Positions 1-11,717 of a DNA stretch of 64,000 nt are shown here, piece by piece. The stretch is taken from NCBI RefSeq assembly GCF_025698545.1, contig NC_068576.1, positions 51,928,390 through 51,992,389 on the forward strand. Reading direction: 5' to 3'. The stretch is from Gossypium raimondii (lineage: Eukaryota > Streptophyta > Magnoliopsida > Malvales > Malvaceae). Position 1 is the first letter of the stretch; each line of letters starts with the position of its first letter. The notes beneath the pieces are model-generated. The model did not search any database. It was not told where the DNA came from and saw nothing but the letters and a program-made list of their open reading frames with translations. Position numbers and translations under genes: made by a program.

Positions 1-297
1 CCACCAGCTCCACCAGGTGCCACCAGTTTGACAATCTTCTTGGCAGGCGGGCAAGGCCAGGTTGTAGGAGGAAGTGTGGTTGGGGAACTCATGACGGCTG
101 GACCTGTTATTGTTATAGCCTCATCGTTCACAAATGTTGCCTATGAAAGGCTGCCCTTGGAAGAGGATGACCAACTGCAGGTGCAAAGTGGCGGTGCTGG
201 GAATAACATGTTTGCTGATTCGGGAGCTGGTCCTGGGGGTTTGCCTTTCTTAAACTTGCCACTTAATATGCAGCCTAATGTCCAGTTACCGTTTTGA
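1..297 (+). CDS. AHL: AHL AT-hook nuclear protein, C-terminal part (runs off the window)
   Basis: The 3' end of an AT-hook motif nuclear-localized (AHL) gene. The frame is open from base 1 to the TGA at 295-297 (98 codons). It encodes the end of the PPC/DUF296 domain: a PPAPPGATSLTIFLAGGQGQ stretch followed by the conserved VVGG, AGPVIVIASSF and NVAYERLPLEE segments, then a Gly-rich tail ending in QLPF. In AHL proteins the PPC domain drives trimer formation and nuclear localisation, and the AT-hook (not in this window) binds the minor groove of AT-rich DNA. PPAPPGA and YERLPLEE without an intron are typical of Type I, clade A AHLs, which repress growth and floral genes. Position next to a SAUR gene suggests the GIANT KILLER/AHL21 lineage, but that assignment is inference. 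The start and AT-hook lie upstream of the window. Confidence 0.93.
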   Translation, partial: PPAPPGATSLTIFLAGGQGQVVGGSVVGELMTAGPVIVIASSFTNVAYERLPLEEDDQLQVQSGGAGNNMFADSGAGPGGLPFLNLPLNMQPNVQLPF

Positions 298-2627
298 GAA
301 ATTCAGGTCAAAATCTTGATGAGGAAATTCAAGCTCTGCTGAGAAACATGATTCTTGCATATAAAGGTCAGGAAAATTCATGGAATCGTCATGCTTCTTC
401 TTCTTCCTCCTCTGATATTAATGTTAATTTAGGTTTTTCCTCCTCCTTTTAATCTTTGTTTTAGTAGTTATTATCTTCTTCTTAATTTTCGGATGTATGG
501 GATCTAAGATTTCTTGAAATAGTTCTTCATTGTTCATGGTGGTACAAGTAATTTCTTTTTCTATTTAATACTTTATGTTGTATAAACCTTTTGTTGATGA
601 TATCAATCAGGGACTGGATCTCAGTGTTACTAACAGATCAACTAGGGTTTTCCTCTGTCCACTTTTTTAGTCTATTAATTTTACATGAAATTAAAACAAA
701 GCCGTGCACAGATATAAGGAAAAGGCTTTTAAAGTAAACCTTTGCAGGATATGGAAACATGGAATTGTGTTTTCATTGCATTGTTTTCAGGTGATAATGA
801 AGAAGTAAAAAAAGCATAATTAAGAGGCAAGGGTCACCTAAAAATTTCATCACCGAGGGATTCTTGTTGTTGGGATGGTGTCTGTCATAAAATTTTGAAT
901 CGAGTTTCAAGCTACATATCCAGCTCTCTTGGGAAATCCTAAGCTTCTTTCTACATTTCTTATTACTTCTAAACCTTTCTCAACTCCACCAAAAACATGT
1001 TGCTCAACTCCATTAATCTCCATTTGTAGAAGAATTTTTCTGATAGAAATCTTATTATTAATTAGCTTAGCTGAATATCCAATTATCTAGCTATAGTGAT
1101 CCATTAATGTAAACAGGTAGAGTTGACCAAAAGTCGTATAAATATATATATATTCGGCTTGCAACCAAAAGTGTTTTATGGCTATCTACTCAGGCTCCAG
1201 TACAGTTGTTTCTGATAAATTAATTTCAGATGCCCATTGCTCCTTACGTTTTCAACACCATGCATCCTTCAAATTCCCATGAACCCTAAAATTAGTTGCT
1301 TTATGCTACTATTATCCCTTCCAACCTTGAACCCAAATCCTAGTAAATGTTGCAACAACAATGGTGTCAACTGAATTAAAACTTAATCTTCATACTTTCA
1401 TAACTTGAAATATTGTTTTCCAAATAATGTGGTTTTATTTCCTTGTAGTTTTCTGGGCTGATGGTTGTTAATTTAGTATCTCCAGCTTCTGTTGATTGAT
1501 ATACAATCTGATGAGCATATATCGGCAAGAAAATTAGGGCTTAATGCGAAGCTTGTGCTGTTATAAGTTTTGATGATTTAGTATGGTATTAATTGTTTAT
1601 CCACCTTGACCCAGTCTCTTCAAAAAATCTGGTTGGAAAAGAAAAATCTTCTCACTTGGATTTAGTTGTTAATGACTGAATTTGTTCTCCCCACTTTGAA
1701 TCATTGTTTGTTTTAGTTAAGGTACTCTTTGTTGGTACCAAATAACTTTAGTTATGGAGATGTTTTGTTCTACCGATTGCATTGGCTTTTATTCCATTTG
1801 GATCACTCTGTGCTACCACTCAAGTAATGAAGTGAATCAGTAGAAAGTTATATATTCATCTCTCTAAATTGGTAGGGATGATGAATCAACTTCACCAGTT
1901 GTTTATATAAAATTAAAGGTGTGGAAATTGAAGAGCAGTGGTTGGGATTTTAATTCGCACAAGAAACCGTTGTTTTCTATTTAGCTTAATTTAATTGATT
2001 AGGGGTAATTGACCTCATAATTAACAAAGACTAGGCAAATCTTGGATTTGACTATAAGAACACAAGGAGGCCGACAACTAACGTACCACGGAGTCACCTT
2101 TCTTGACCACAAATTCGGTTCTATTTTACTATCCAATGTAATCATCAAATCTAGTTCATGATTAAATCTATATTTATTATGCAATTATGCAATTATGCAA
2201 TTAACGACATGAAAATGATTTTATGATTGACAACTTATCAATAGGTTTCAAAGTTTTATAATAATAATAAATCATATCCATATCTTTCTAGGGCCCAATC
2301 CACCCTTAGCAACCGAGTTGGGACTAATTTGCCGCTTATAATTTTGGGCCTGGGGGTTTTGGTACACAAATACTTTCTCTGATTAATAACTCATTGACGT
2401 CTTAGCTCACAGCCATTCGTATTAAAAAGGCCCAAAAAAGCCTGAAAGATTGCTGAATTAGCACATCAAAATGACACTTACTTTTGTTCCTTGTTTTCTT
2501 TTCCCTAAACAGGTTAAATTTTGTAAATTCAAACTTCACCAGTAGGTTGTAGTCTTAGGACATTGATTTGATGAATCCCGACAACTCAATATGTAAACTA
2601 TTAACAGTGGGTGATATTATATAGGAT
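298..2627. other. Spacer downstream of the AHL gene
   Basis: About 2.3 kb of AT-rich sequence without a credible reading frame. The first few hundred bases probably hold the AHL 3' UTR. A short direct triplication of ATGCAATT lies at about 2178-2203. No RNA gene or transposon end was recognised. Confidence 0.5.
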
Positions 2628-2632
2628 CCTAA

Positions 2633-2819
2633 TATAATGTTTTGGAAAGGATGGAGAAGAATGGTACTGGTTATTCTTTTATAATTGAATAAGATAAGGG
2701 TAGTTATTTAAATAACAACAAAAGGATAATTTAAAAAAAAAAAACAAATTTAAACAAAGAGAAAAAACGGTAGGCTAAAACTAACTAAGGAAGACTTGAT
2801 TAAGCTCGTATCATTAATA
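2633..2819 (-). repeat. LTR of the copia fossil (3' LTR in element orientation)
   Basis: Aligns by eye with 4317-4508: shared TATAA start, AAAGGATGGAGAAGAA core, ATTGAATAAGATAA segment and TTAATA end. The ends are TAT/ATA rather than the usual TG/CA. Confidence 0.8.
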
Positions 2820-4029
2820 TGCTCTCCTCAAGTTTGGGGTTATGGAAAAACACCTAAGTTGACAAACAAAGGCAAGTTTGGTAAGGCCCTTGTGAGTGTA
2901 TCAACTTGCTGATTGGCTGCACAAATGTGATTGATCTCGAAAGTTTTCATCCAACGTGATCTTGGACAAAGTGAAGATCGATTTCAATGTGCTTCATCTT
3001 ACTATGTAGAACAAGACGTTGATAGCTATATGTGGCCTCAAGATTATCTCCTATAGAAACTCCCTTATTGCCTTTATATTCATGCAGATCCAAAATTGGC
3101 CTTGCCATCCGAACTATTATGAGAATTGGAGCGACAAACACATGCAGTGTGACCATATTTATCACAGAACATAGTGTTGAGCATTATTGGGAACTTGTGC
3201 ACGCCAAGGAACTTGTTGTTGAGGGTGAAAAAATTGTGGCCGATAAGATTGACGTTGCTTGTTGCGACGAATATTGCGAGATAACTGAGAAGGATTGGTA
3301 TTGCGTTTTGCAACTGCAACAGTGATAGGAGAAGGCATCGCCATTTCTCCTCACGTTGGAGAAAGAGTTCCTGGTCAACAAGTTTATGAAAAAATTCTTC
3401 ATATTTGATTGGTGTCGGGCGAGTTTGAATAGAGGCAAAAACTTCTTGATATTTTGAACCAAGACCACTAAGGATCTCGATTGTAAGTTCTTAAGAAGTA
3501 ATCAGAGAATCGACAACAACTAACTCGCCTGTGATAGTCTTGATTTGTTGTAGATGGTCTACAACACTCTCAACTTGATTTGTGACTTTAGTAAGTTGGT
3601 CATAAGAGGCAGAGCTGTAGATTCATATGTGTCTTTTGTTTGCATATAGAGTATGCAAAAGGGCCATGCTTTTTATGAAGTATCGGCGGCAATAATTGTG
3701 GAGGCAATTGAGCTATCAATAGAAGCTATCATGGCTTGCTGGATGAGCCAATCTTGGCGAAACCAAATGCAATCGTAGGATTTGTTTCGAGGGTGTTATT
3801 CCCTTCAACATGTTTTGGTGGAGGGTGGAGGGGTTTTGGTGCCATTATGATGGTCTCAAAGATCTTGTCCGTCTAACAGCATATGGTAAGTTGTGCTTTT
3901 TAATTCAAAAAGTTGGCGCTACCGTGAAGCATAAGAGGTAATTGAGAGGTTGGATTGAAGTGGACAATTTGAATTGTTGTAGGAGTAATTATGGATAGGG
4001 TGGAGTTATTGGTAGTCATTACAAGAAAA

Positions 4030-4277
4030 TTGGACCGGGGGGGGGGGGGAAGCAGAATAATTTTTTAAGGAGGGCCAAATGAAATTTTAATTTTTTATAG
4101 TCTATATCTTTATAATTTTTAAAGAATTAAATCGAATTTTTATAATTTTAAGGGGCCAAAGTACAATTTTACGTTTACAAATTTAAAATTTAAAAAAGAT
4201 TTAAAAGACCTAAACGGTAATTTTTCATTTTAGGGGGTTCCGGTGCACATGCCACCCCTAGAATCGCCTCGCCTCTG
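4030..4277 (+). mobile_element. Non-autonomous hAT-like repeat nested in the copia fossil
   Basis: A short element with a GGGCCAAATGAAATTTTAA block near its left side and an end GCCTCGCCTCTG, the complement of a hAT-type CAGAGGCGAGGC terminus. The same blocks occur in reverse orientation at 13379-13580, so it is a dispersed family. It lies between the gag-like segment and the primer-binding site of the copia fossil and so inserted later. A run of 13 G (4037-4049) sits near its left end. No clean 8-bp duplication was found. Confidence 0.55.
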
Positions 4278-4316
4278 TGGGTGGGGAAAAAAGTTGGAAC
4301 TAGACTCTGTATACCA

Positions 4317-4508
4317 TATAAGATTTTAGAAAGGATGGAGAAGAAAGTCATTGATTATACATTGATAATTGACCAAATTTATTAAAGTAGAAAATTGAAT
4401 AAGATAAAGTTGGTTATTCAAATAAAAAAAATTAAAAACAAAATAAATTCAATTAAAAAAACATATAAAAATGATAGAATAAAACTAATCAAGCTCATTT
4501 TGTTAATA
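4317..4508 (-). repeat. LTR of the copia fossil (5' LTR in element orientation)
   Basis: Partner of 2633-2819. It is preceded on the plus strand by the primer-binding-site-like GACTCTGTATACCA segment and followed by the CCTAA target duplication. Confidence 0.8.
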
Positions 4509-4513
4509 CCTAA

Positions 4514-4879
4514 TTGGTTAGTGTGAACGATTTCAATGTGATTTGCAGATATAAAAAAAGAAAGTTTATGAACTTAATCTTCCTGAGCTAAGCAATTAAT
4601 GTAATTAATAAAACTAGGAATCGAAAGGTTCAAAGTGTGGTTAAGAGAAGTTAAAACCAACAGGTTATGGTCTTTTGCACTTACATGGTCAGTATTCAAT
4701 TGGATAGAACTTGCACTAATCCCATGATTCGTACGCTAAATTAATATTAAGAAGGAAAAAGGAAAAACAGAAAGGTAAAGAAGAAGAAGAGAAATTTTGC
4801 AGTACTGTTATGGTTTGTGTGTGTTTACAATAGAAAAGGTTATATATGAGGTAAAATTAGTAAAAACAAAATCAAAGTT
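4514..4879. other. Spacer downstream of the SAUR gene
   Basis: AT-rich, no reading frame. It probably holds the SAUR 3' UTR, since the gene is on the minus strand and ends at 4880. Confidence 0.4.
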
Positions 4880-5239
4880 CTAGTAATCTTGAGCATAGAA
4901 GTCAATAATATCGTGGAGATCAAGTTGAAACAAAGAAGAAGAATCATTGTTCATCAACCACAGCATGTGCTCAAACAAGATAGCATCCACGTCCACGAAT
5001 ATCACCTTCTTTTTCTTCTCCCTTGTTGCATGGCTGCCATTCCCTTTCTTCAATGTTTCCATCAAAACCCGGAATGGACTCTCCTCTAACACCAAAGGGT
5101 CCACCCAAAATTCTCGTTTCTCTTTCCCTACCACCACCCTCACTTGTGGCTCCAACTCGCGCGTTAGACGCCGGTAGCCTAGCCGTGATCCCATGCTGCG
5201 CTTTCCCAATAAGCAAACAGGCAATACCAAGCAATCCAT
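4880..5239 (-). CDS. SAUR: SAUR-like auxin-responsive protein, 119 aa
   Basis: Single-exon gene for a small SAUR protein, the usual structure and size for this family. The central SAUR domain (about residues 33-119) shows VRVVVGKEKREFWVDPLVLEE, SPFRVLMETL and the C-terminal VDAILFEHMLWLM and FQLDLHDIIDFYAQDY blocks. SAURs bind and inhibit PP2C.D phosphatases, which raises plasma-membrane H+-ATPase activity and promotes cell expansion. The domain is interrupted by a Lys-rich insert (about residues 73-79). The ATG at 5239 gives the usual short N-terminal arm; a second Met at codon 16 is possible. Its position near an AHL gene recalls Arabidopsis SAUR79 beside GIANT KILLER, which I recall from memory. 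Confidence 0.88.
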   Translation of the reverse strand: MDCLVLPVCLLGKRSMGSRLGYRRLTRELEPQVRVVVGKEKREFWVDPLVLEESPFRVLMETLKKGNGSHATREKKKKVIFVDVDAILFEHMLWLMNNDSSSLFQLDLHDIIDFYAQDY

Positions 5240-5414
5240 GAGTTATGGGTAGGGAAATGAAGTTATTTATATGGATGTGAAAAAGTGGGTATTTTTGGGT
5301 TAAGCAAGTTGTGGGAATTGAGAGTGAAAGAGGAGGAAAAATTGTGATTGACAAGTTTTTGTTGGGATTGAATGGGCCAAGCAACGTCTAGAGAGAGAGG
5401 GGGGGGGGTATATC

Positions 5415-5423
5415 ATTTATAAG
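5415..5423 (-). promoter_or_regulatory. Candidate TATA box of the SAUR gene
   Basis: Reads CTTATAAAT on the minus strand, about 180 bp upstream of the ATG, leaving a 5' UTR of about 150 nt. Assigned by motif and distance only. Confidence 0.3.
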
Positions 5424-7047
5424 CAAAGGCATATGCTGGCCTTGGTCTGGCCAAAAGAGCCGTTGGCATGTTCAACAAGCATTTATTTATGGTTGGAATA
5501 AGACATGCCGGATTCAGCAAATGTCACATTCAGTATATTATTAGGATAACTTCTGCTACTCTACGATTCAAATCGCAAGGTGAAAACTTTATTAGTATTT
5601 TATTGTTAGTTTCATTGGAAATCATGTTTGGTATTTGTGCAGTAATTGTTTGGCACTAACTTTGGTGCTAAGCATTTGACACACCGAGGCGCGTCACATA
5701 ATCAAAATACCTTACCAAACATCAACGTGACATCTGTGACCGTGTAGGCTCCGCGTAAAGCGTTGTCTTTGAAGAATTGGAGGTTAACTGTAATAAGGTC
5801 TAAATTGTTGTCAGTCCCTGTACCTTTATAAATTTGGAGATTTGATCCCTATAATTCAAATGATAAAAATTAAATCTTAAAAATCTCCGTCCAAATATTA
5901 GCACCGATGAGAGTATTCTCATCAAAATTTGTCAACTCAACACGTGTTCCATGTCATATAAAGACAATTTAACCAACATATCAATTTGGGAGATTTTAAT
6001 ATGATGTTAATTTTTAAATAAAAAAGATAAAAAGAAAATTTAAAATTTTAAACTTTTTTTAAAGTATAAAGAGATGCATTGAAATTTATGGGTTTTGATT
6101 TTCCTTCATAAAACGTACAAAACTAATATGGTCAAATAATGAAGTAAATGCGACAGCAGCAGTTCATCAAACATCGAGTCCTTTCATGGCTACAATTGGA
6201 AATAACAAAACTTAGGTAAACTTGTATTTTCAATGATTTTTTTTTTGTTGGGAATAGAAGGACGTGGTTGTAAGATTGAAAATTGTATGGTATTGTATGT
6301 GTAGGAGCCGCCCAATAATACCGAGTGGCATGAGACGCTGTTTTATGTGCTGTGTTTTAACGCAAGTAGGGATGCCATGGCCTTAATAATTCTCTGCCTC
6401 TTGAAATAGACGTTTTTTGAAAGCGGAAACAAACAAATGTATCCGTCCAAGCTACTCAATCTCATCATCTTATTGTGAGCTTTAGCATGCTAAGTGAGGG
6501 GACACATTGACATTTTAACAGAGTCACCAAATACTCGAAACTAACAGACTGTTCAACAGCCTACATCTGTCATTTAACAAATTAATTCTCAAGCAATATA
6601 TTGTCTAATTGTGGCTCCCCAAAATGGCAGTGCTGGTGTTCACACCTTTCCCATAAAACAATACATTATCCGCAGGAGGAGGAGGTAGGTCAATGGTAAC
6701 AAGCAATTCCACTCAAAACTATCGAGGACTGCCCCATATATCACTATTCTTTAAATTGAGGATTATATCTGATACCTAACAAGAGAAACCACAGCAGAAG
6801 CAATACTCTGAATAAGTAAATTTTAGATTCTTAGAAACTGGTGGAATGTTCTCAGCTATCAACAGCAGGCCATGTTTTCCCAGTGAGGTGAAGATATATC
6901 TCGACAACTACTTAAACTGAACCGATAACTTGATCTACAAGAAGTTGATTTTCTACCATTCCTATTCTTTAATGCATGTTAGCATTTGGAATTTGATCCA
7001 TAGCTTGTTATGCCCCCTCTGATCTACTGTTTAATTCAGAAGCATCT
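5424..7047. other. Spacer between SAUR and the intron-containing AHL gene
   Basis: About 1.6 kb. The part at about 5800-6100 resembles a common plant dispersed repeat (phrases like GTCCCTGTACCTTTATAAAT), but no ends or target duplication were found. The right part, from about 6600, probably holds the 3' UTR of the minus-strand AHL gene. Confidence 0.4.
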
Positions 7048-9687
7048 TCATTGTTGAGTGTGGTCAGTCCAAAGTTGGTACATTTGCATATTGTTATTAT
7101 GAATAGACGGAGCAGAGTTACCGTAGAACCCAGACCCTCGATTAAGAGGGCTACCACCATTCTCATCAGACGACTCACTTGAGCCACCTTGCGAAGGAGG
7201 ACTCCCTGTCAACCCTGGAGCTCCGAAATTTAGCATACTTGATGTTAGCATGGACGAAGGTCCTGTTTTGGAAACATCTTGGCTCTGTTTTTTCCCATCA
7301 GCAATAAAGCTGCCAACAATGACCTGGAAGTAGAAAGAAAACGTCATTAAACAAGAATAAAATACAATGAAACCTTTTGTCATGACCTGACAAGTCAACT
7401 TCCTTGATACCCAGATGGTCATCCAGTAAACACAAATTAGGGCTTCTGAGATGTGCGTGTAGCAAAATTTTCAGCATACTGTTTTGGTGGTAATTCGTAA
7501 TCACACATGGGTGCATGGCAATCGCAAAAACAAATTAGCAACAGAGAGATACCTGAACTGGTGATGCTGCGTGTAGCATCCCTGCAACTCCACCACCTAA
7601 TACTCGACCATCAGATCCAGCCAAGGAGACACTTAAACCACCACTCCTGCTGTGACTACCATTATTTTCAGAAAGCAAGAAGGAACCTGATAAAGAAATA
7701 ATTTCAAAGCGTCCCTGCAATTAAAAAACATAGCCATATTTAATTTGAGTATAAATGACAAGGTAAAACAAGCCAAACAGCTACCATTGTGCGGATTATT
7801 TTGGTTAAAAAAGTATTGTCTTTAACCATGTAAATATGAGATTTCAGCTTGCCTTTTTTTTTGAGAATATGGGTTAGGAAAAAGAGCTATCATACCTTTG
7901 GGTTAAATTCTATGTTACTTGTATTCAAATGTGAGTTAGATAAAGCGACGCGACAGAAATTGAGCATGTTCAATTTTTTGTAAGTTTTTTCCATGTATTT
8001 AGTGGGTCCTTGAAGGGTCACATCTTAGTACTCTTGTTCGAATATGTATCAAATACAGGTTCAGACATGGTTTCTTATTCTACTATCATTAAGTCGTTTC
8101 ACCTATCAAATTTGAACTAAGGGTTCACTTCAAACCCTTCATCCAACGCAGGTACCACAATCAACAATTACCTGGTCCTTTTGACACTGTACCAGACTAA
8201 GCTAAAATGATCCAAGAGATGAACAGCACTATCCCCTCATCACATAAAATTTCCACATTAATGAATTTTATTTTTTGCTTGAACTGGGGTGCTAACATAA
8301 TGTAAGCATGAACACATAAAATCAAAACATATTTTCCTGTCCAAAGGGAAGTCCATAAAGTTTATACTTCAGCGGCCATGGAAACATGGAGCAATCCTAC
8401 TCCTATCTAACATATGGTGCAGAGCAGATGCACCTGATTCAAGCTTAAGCTTAGTTTATCAGATGGATCTTATATATTGAAATTAAAAGTACCTCGTATG
8501 TCACTGTACCACAAGACATTGCAGGTTGGCGGAGTGTAACATTAGAGATGGCACCATTTGCAGAGAGAATACAGACTGTGCGTGGTCCTTGCTGTGAAAA
8601 AGCCATAACCTTTGATGCTATGTCCTGCAAATGAAAAAGCCACGCATTTAGTCACTTTGTAAATAAGGTCTGATAGTTTAGAACATGAGCAAAGTGGATA
8701 GTCTTGCAAATTTGTTGGCTTGCAGTACTTTTTAAGGCAGATCCACCTTTGATGGAATAAGAGTATGCACTTCGCCTCAAGTTATTGACTAGAAGAGGCA
8801 ATCCATTACACTAAAATAATCAATGAATCCTTGTCCTTTGACAACAACAGAAAAGGGGAAGGGAAAAAAATGTTAACATTTCAGGACTCAAGCTAATTTC
8901 AGCATGCACAATTTATATCTCCCCAACTCAGCATTTGGAGTATGCAGAAATACAATTAGAGCTAAAGATAATCAATTAACAAAGCTCCACTTAGGAATTA
9001 TAGAATGAGTTGCTTTACTCAATCATTTTTCACAAAGCATAATTCTAGAGTTATCAACAACGGATTGAAAATATTCTTTCATGCTGCTAATACACAAAAT
9101 GGATGACTCCACCAACATAGATGGCTTAAAACAATTGAAATTTCAATCTATGAACAATATTTCTCATTTCCATCTGAAAGGACAACCATTACAACCTCAT
9201 ATATTACTTATAATGGAACCTCACCTCACCGGCTTCGACGGTGATCACATGAGGAGTAAACCCCACTCCTCCAACTCCTCCTGCTCACAAAACAACCAAA
9301 TAAAATGAACTTAGAAAACGTTAGTACATAATAAGCAAAAACACTAACTTCTTTTTTATTTCAACTATTAGTTACCTAATGCATCCATCTGTCTCTTGCT
9401 AGAACCCGGTGGCCTTCCACGGTTCCTTTTAGCCGGCGGTTCCGACACAGCACCACCACCAGCAACGCCACTATTACTTCCCAAACCGACAGAATCACCA
9501 TCGCCATGATTCGCGGAGTTAGAAGCAATTGGGGTGGTCGGTGCCAATTGTAAAAGTGCAATGTTACCATCAGGAGCATACTTTCTAGGCCTACCTCGCT
9601 TCTTCTTCATGGCCGCCGGTTCCGTGTTGTACCGGAACTGCGGCGATCCATCAAAGCCAACGGAATTCAAAGAATCCAACGGTTTGG

Positions 9688-9718
<31 letters not shown>

Positions 9719-9925
9719 CTGATGACGCTGCAGCGGCACCGGCGAAGACAGTGAGTTGAAAGGGAAACAAGGAGTGGAAGAAGGAGGGATGTTGTTAGCC
9801 GTTGGATTAGAACTGATTAAGCCGGAGTTTGAAGGATACGACGAAGATGTGTGTCCCATTAGCATCTGTTGAGGTTGTTGTACCTGTAATCCTCCTGCCG
9901 GACTTTGTACTTCTCTCGGTTCCAT
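7048..9925 (-). CDS. AHL: AHL protein with two AT-hooks and one PPC domain, about 391 aa, five exons
   Basis: AT-hook nuclear-localized DNA-binding protein. Exons on the minus strand: 9376-9925, 9225-9280, 8493-8624, 7553-7714, 7048-7323; all introns are GT-AG and phases agree. Residues 69-79 are eleven Gln. Two AT-hooks carry RGRP cores at about 110-113 (KKKRGRPRKYAPDG) and 169-172 (KRNRGRPPGSSKRQ). The PPC/DUF296 domain covers about 188-310, with GFTPHVITVEAGED, GRFEIISLSGSF and SPVQVIVGSFIADGKK. Two hooks plus introns mark a Type II, clade B AHL, unlike the intronless Type I copy at the window start. The tail after the PPC domain is Ser/Gly-rich. Position beside an AP-2 mu pseudogene and near ALMT and NAC genes suggests the AHL8/AHL13 lineage. 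The start at 9925 is the first Met giving the family's MEPRE-type N terminus; an in-frame Met 14 codons upstream is less likely. Confidence 0.93.
9689..9721 (-). repeat. CAG/CAA trinucleotide run coding polyglutamine
   Basis: Eleven consecutive Gln codons in exon 1 of the AHL gene, nearly all CAG with one CAA. Such runs change length by slippage, so it is likely to vary between accessions. Confidence 0.9.
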
Positions 9926-11717
9926 TTCTGAAAATGTGAGAGAGAGAGAGAAAAGAGAGTTTTTCAAGTTAAAAGAGTTTGTGATTTAACTACTTTTGCG
10001 AAATGGGGGAAATCAAATGGATCTTCAACAACAAGAAGACAAGAGTACAAATGAAATTACACAACTGGGAAATGAACAAAAATGCCCATTTCAGTTTTGG
10101 TTAAAACAAATATGTAATTGTACACCCTCCAACCTCCAAGTCCAACTAGGGTTCTTTCTTTCCTCCTTTTTTGCAAGTGTGCACTTTATTGTCCTGGTGG
10201 AGTTGTTTCAATGTTTTTCTGTAATTTTTAATTAGGTTACGTGGCAGTTTATGCAAGAGTTAGTGATTTTTAAGTAATATTATCATTATTCCAATACCTA
10301 ATTATTATATATATTTTAATTTAGTTGATATTGAGAGAATATATGGTAGTTTAGCGGTACAATGTCATGTAAGAAAAGAAAAACCAATGACTGTAATTAT
10401 TGCTAAAGGATACCAAAACGGTGGCAAATTGAAATTGCAGCAGGCCTGGCATTGGCGTGTTGTAGATATAGTGTTTGTATCAACTTTGACAGACAAAAAC
10501 AGGGCTACATCAATCTCACAGTAATTGACGGATGCTTGCCTTCCTCATATACACATGTAACTGCCATATCATTTTAATAGCTACTGCTATATTTTCATAC
10601 CACGGCTTACTTTTGTTTACTTTCAGAAAGTCATAATCTATATCTAAATGGGAAAACAGCCCAACAATCACCAAAATTACACATGTCAGTTTTCAATTGT
10701 CTGGATCCACACCTCACCTCACCTCACCAGAGCATTAACCCAAATTCATTTCTTGGAATTTTTCTATATAATTACAATCCGATTTAAGTTCCATCCTCAC
10801 TTCTTTCATTTTTTAATTATTTTATATGTGTATCTGGTACATATTTAAACATTATATTTTAAAAATTATCCGAATAATATTTATAAGAGAATCGGAGGCA
10901 ATGCTTTAAGTATAAAACAGAAAACTATAAACCAAAATTTGTGCCTGAAATCTCCCAGAAACGTGGATAATCGAGCAAAGATTCGGAAGGAACGATGCTT
11001 TAAAATGGTATGCCTTATAGCCCCTTCATTGCTGTACAGCACCTTAAAAACAACTTTTCCCGACTTTTGAAAACAAAGGAAAAGCAAAAGCACAAATGGA
11101 AAAGAAAATTTATCATCTCAGGTCAAACGAAAATCTTGCATCGTAACATTTCAAATTACACAACATTATTATTGGCGGGCTTCAAAACATCAGTTTAGAA
11201 AATAGAATGAAAATCTTGTACTGAATGCAATTACCGACTGTCAGGTGAATCTAATTCCAAAATCTAAACTTCCAGGTTCCAGCTATCCCGACCATGCTAC
11301 GTTCTAAACGACAAGTTATGTGCCAGTATAGGCAAGGTGAAAAACATGAGATATGTCCCTGTCATGCTCTGTTTTATTCATTTCCTTCAGCAAGAATCAC
11401 TTTTCTACTTCGTTGATATCGGCAAGTAAGAATTCTTATCACTGCTCACTTGCTTTGATACAATCTAAAAGTGAATCCCTTTTTTTATTTTTGTACCTGA
11501 TCTCATAGCGACCATTCAACCGTGTTATACCAACTAATCTCCCGCAACTGCAAATGAAAAAATGTAACTTGTAAAGTTGCATTTGGTACAGGCTTTTGTG
11601 AAGGTTATTGATTTCTTGCGCAAAGGAAATAGAAAATGCTTATTTACAGTGCAACTTGACATATATCTGCCATATGAGTCTTGCCAACATGCATTAAACC
11701 TCAAAATATAGCTTGCT
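9926..11717. other. Spacer upstream of the AHL gene
   Basis: About 1.8 kb with no credible gene. The first 100 bases include the AHL 5' UTR, with GA-rich sequence at about 9935-9960. A small CCTCACCTCACCTCAC repeat lies near 10715. No transposon was recognised. Confidence 0.45.

Larger units (their letters stand above)
2628..4513 (-). mobile_element. Ty1/copia LTR retrotransposon fossil, internally shortened, with both LTRs and target duplication
   Basis: A fossil Ty1/copia element read on the minus strand. Two direct repeats at 2633-2819 and 4317-4508 are its LTRs; both contain a GAAAGGATGGAGAAGAA core and both start TATAA and end TTAATA on the plus strand. They are flanked by the same 5-bp target duplication, CCTAA, at 2628-2632 and 4509-4513. 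A primer-binding-site-like segment resembling the initiator-Met tRNA complement sits at about 4303-4315, just inside one LTR, and a purine-rich tract resembling a polypurine tract abuts the other at about 2820-2840. Inside are a gag-like segment (about 3165-3950) and the tail of an RNase H-like domain with a KHIEIDLHFVQD motif (about 2840-3165). At about 1.9 kb it is far shorter than a whole copia element. It is clearly broken, with several breaks. The LTRs have diverged with indels, so the insertion is old. Confidence 0.85.

Noticed and set aside
3032-3468. Overlapping short frames on both strands near 3.0-3.5 kb as host genes
   Set aside because: Minus-strand content matches copia gag and RNase H motifs between two LTRs; the plus-strand frames are shadows.
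5256-5268. CATATAAATAAC as the SAUR TATA box
   Set aside because: It lies under 30 bp from the ATG, which would leave almost no leader; the motif at 5415-5423 fits better.
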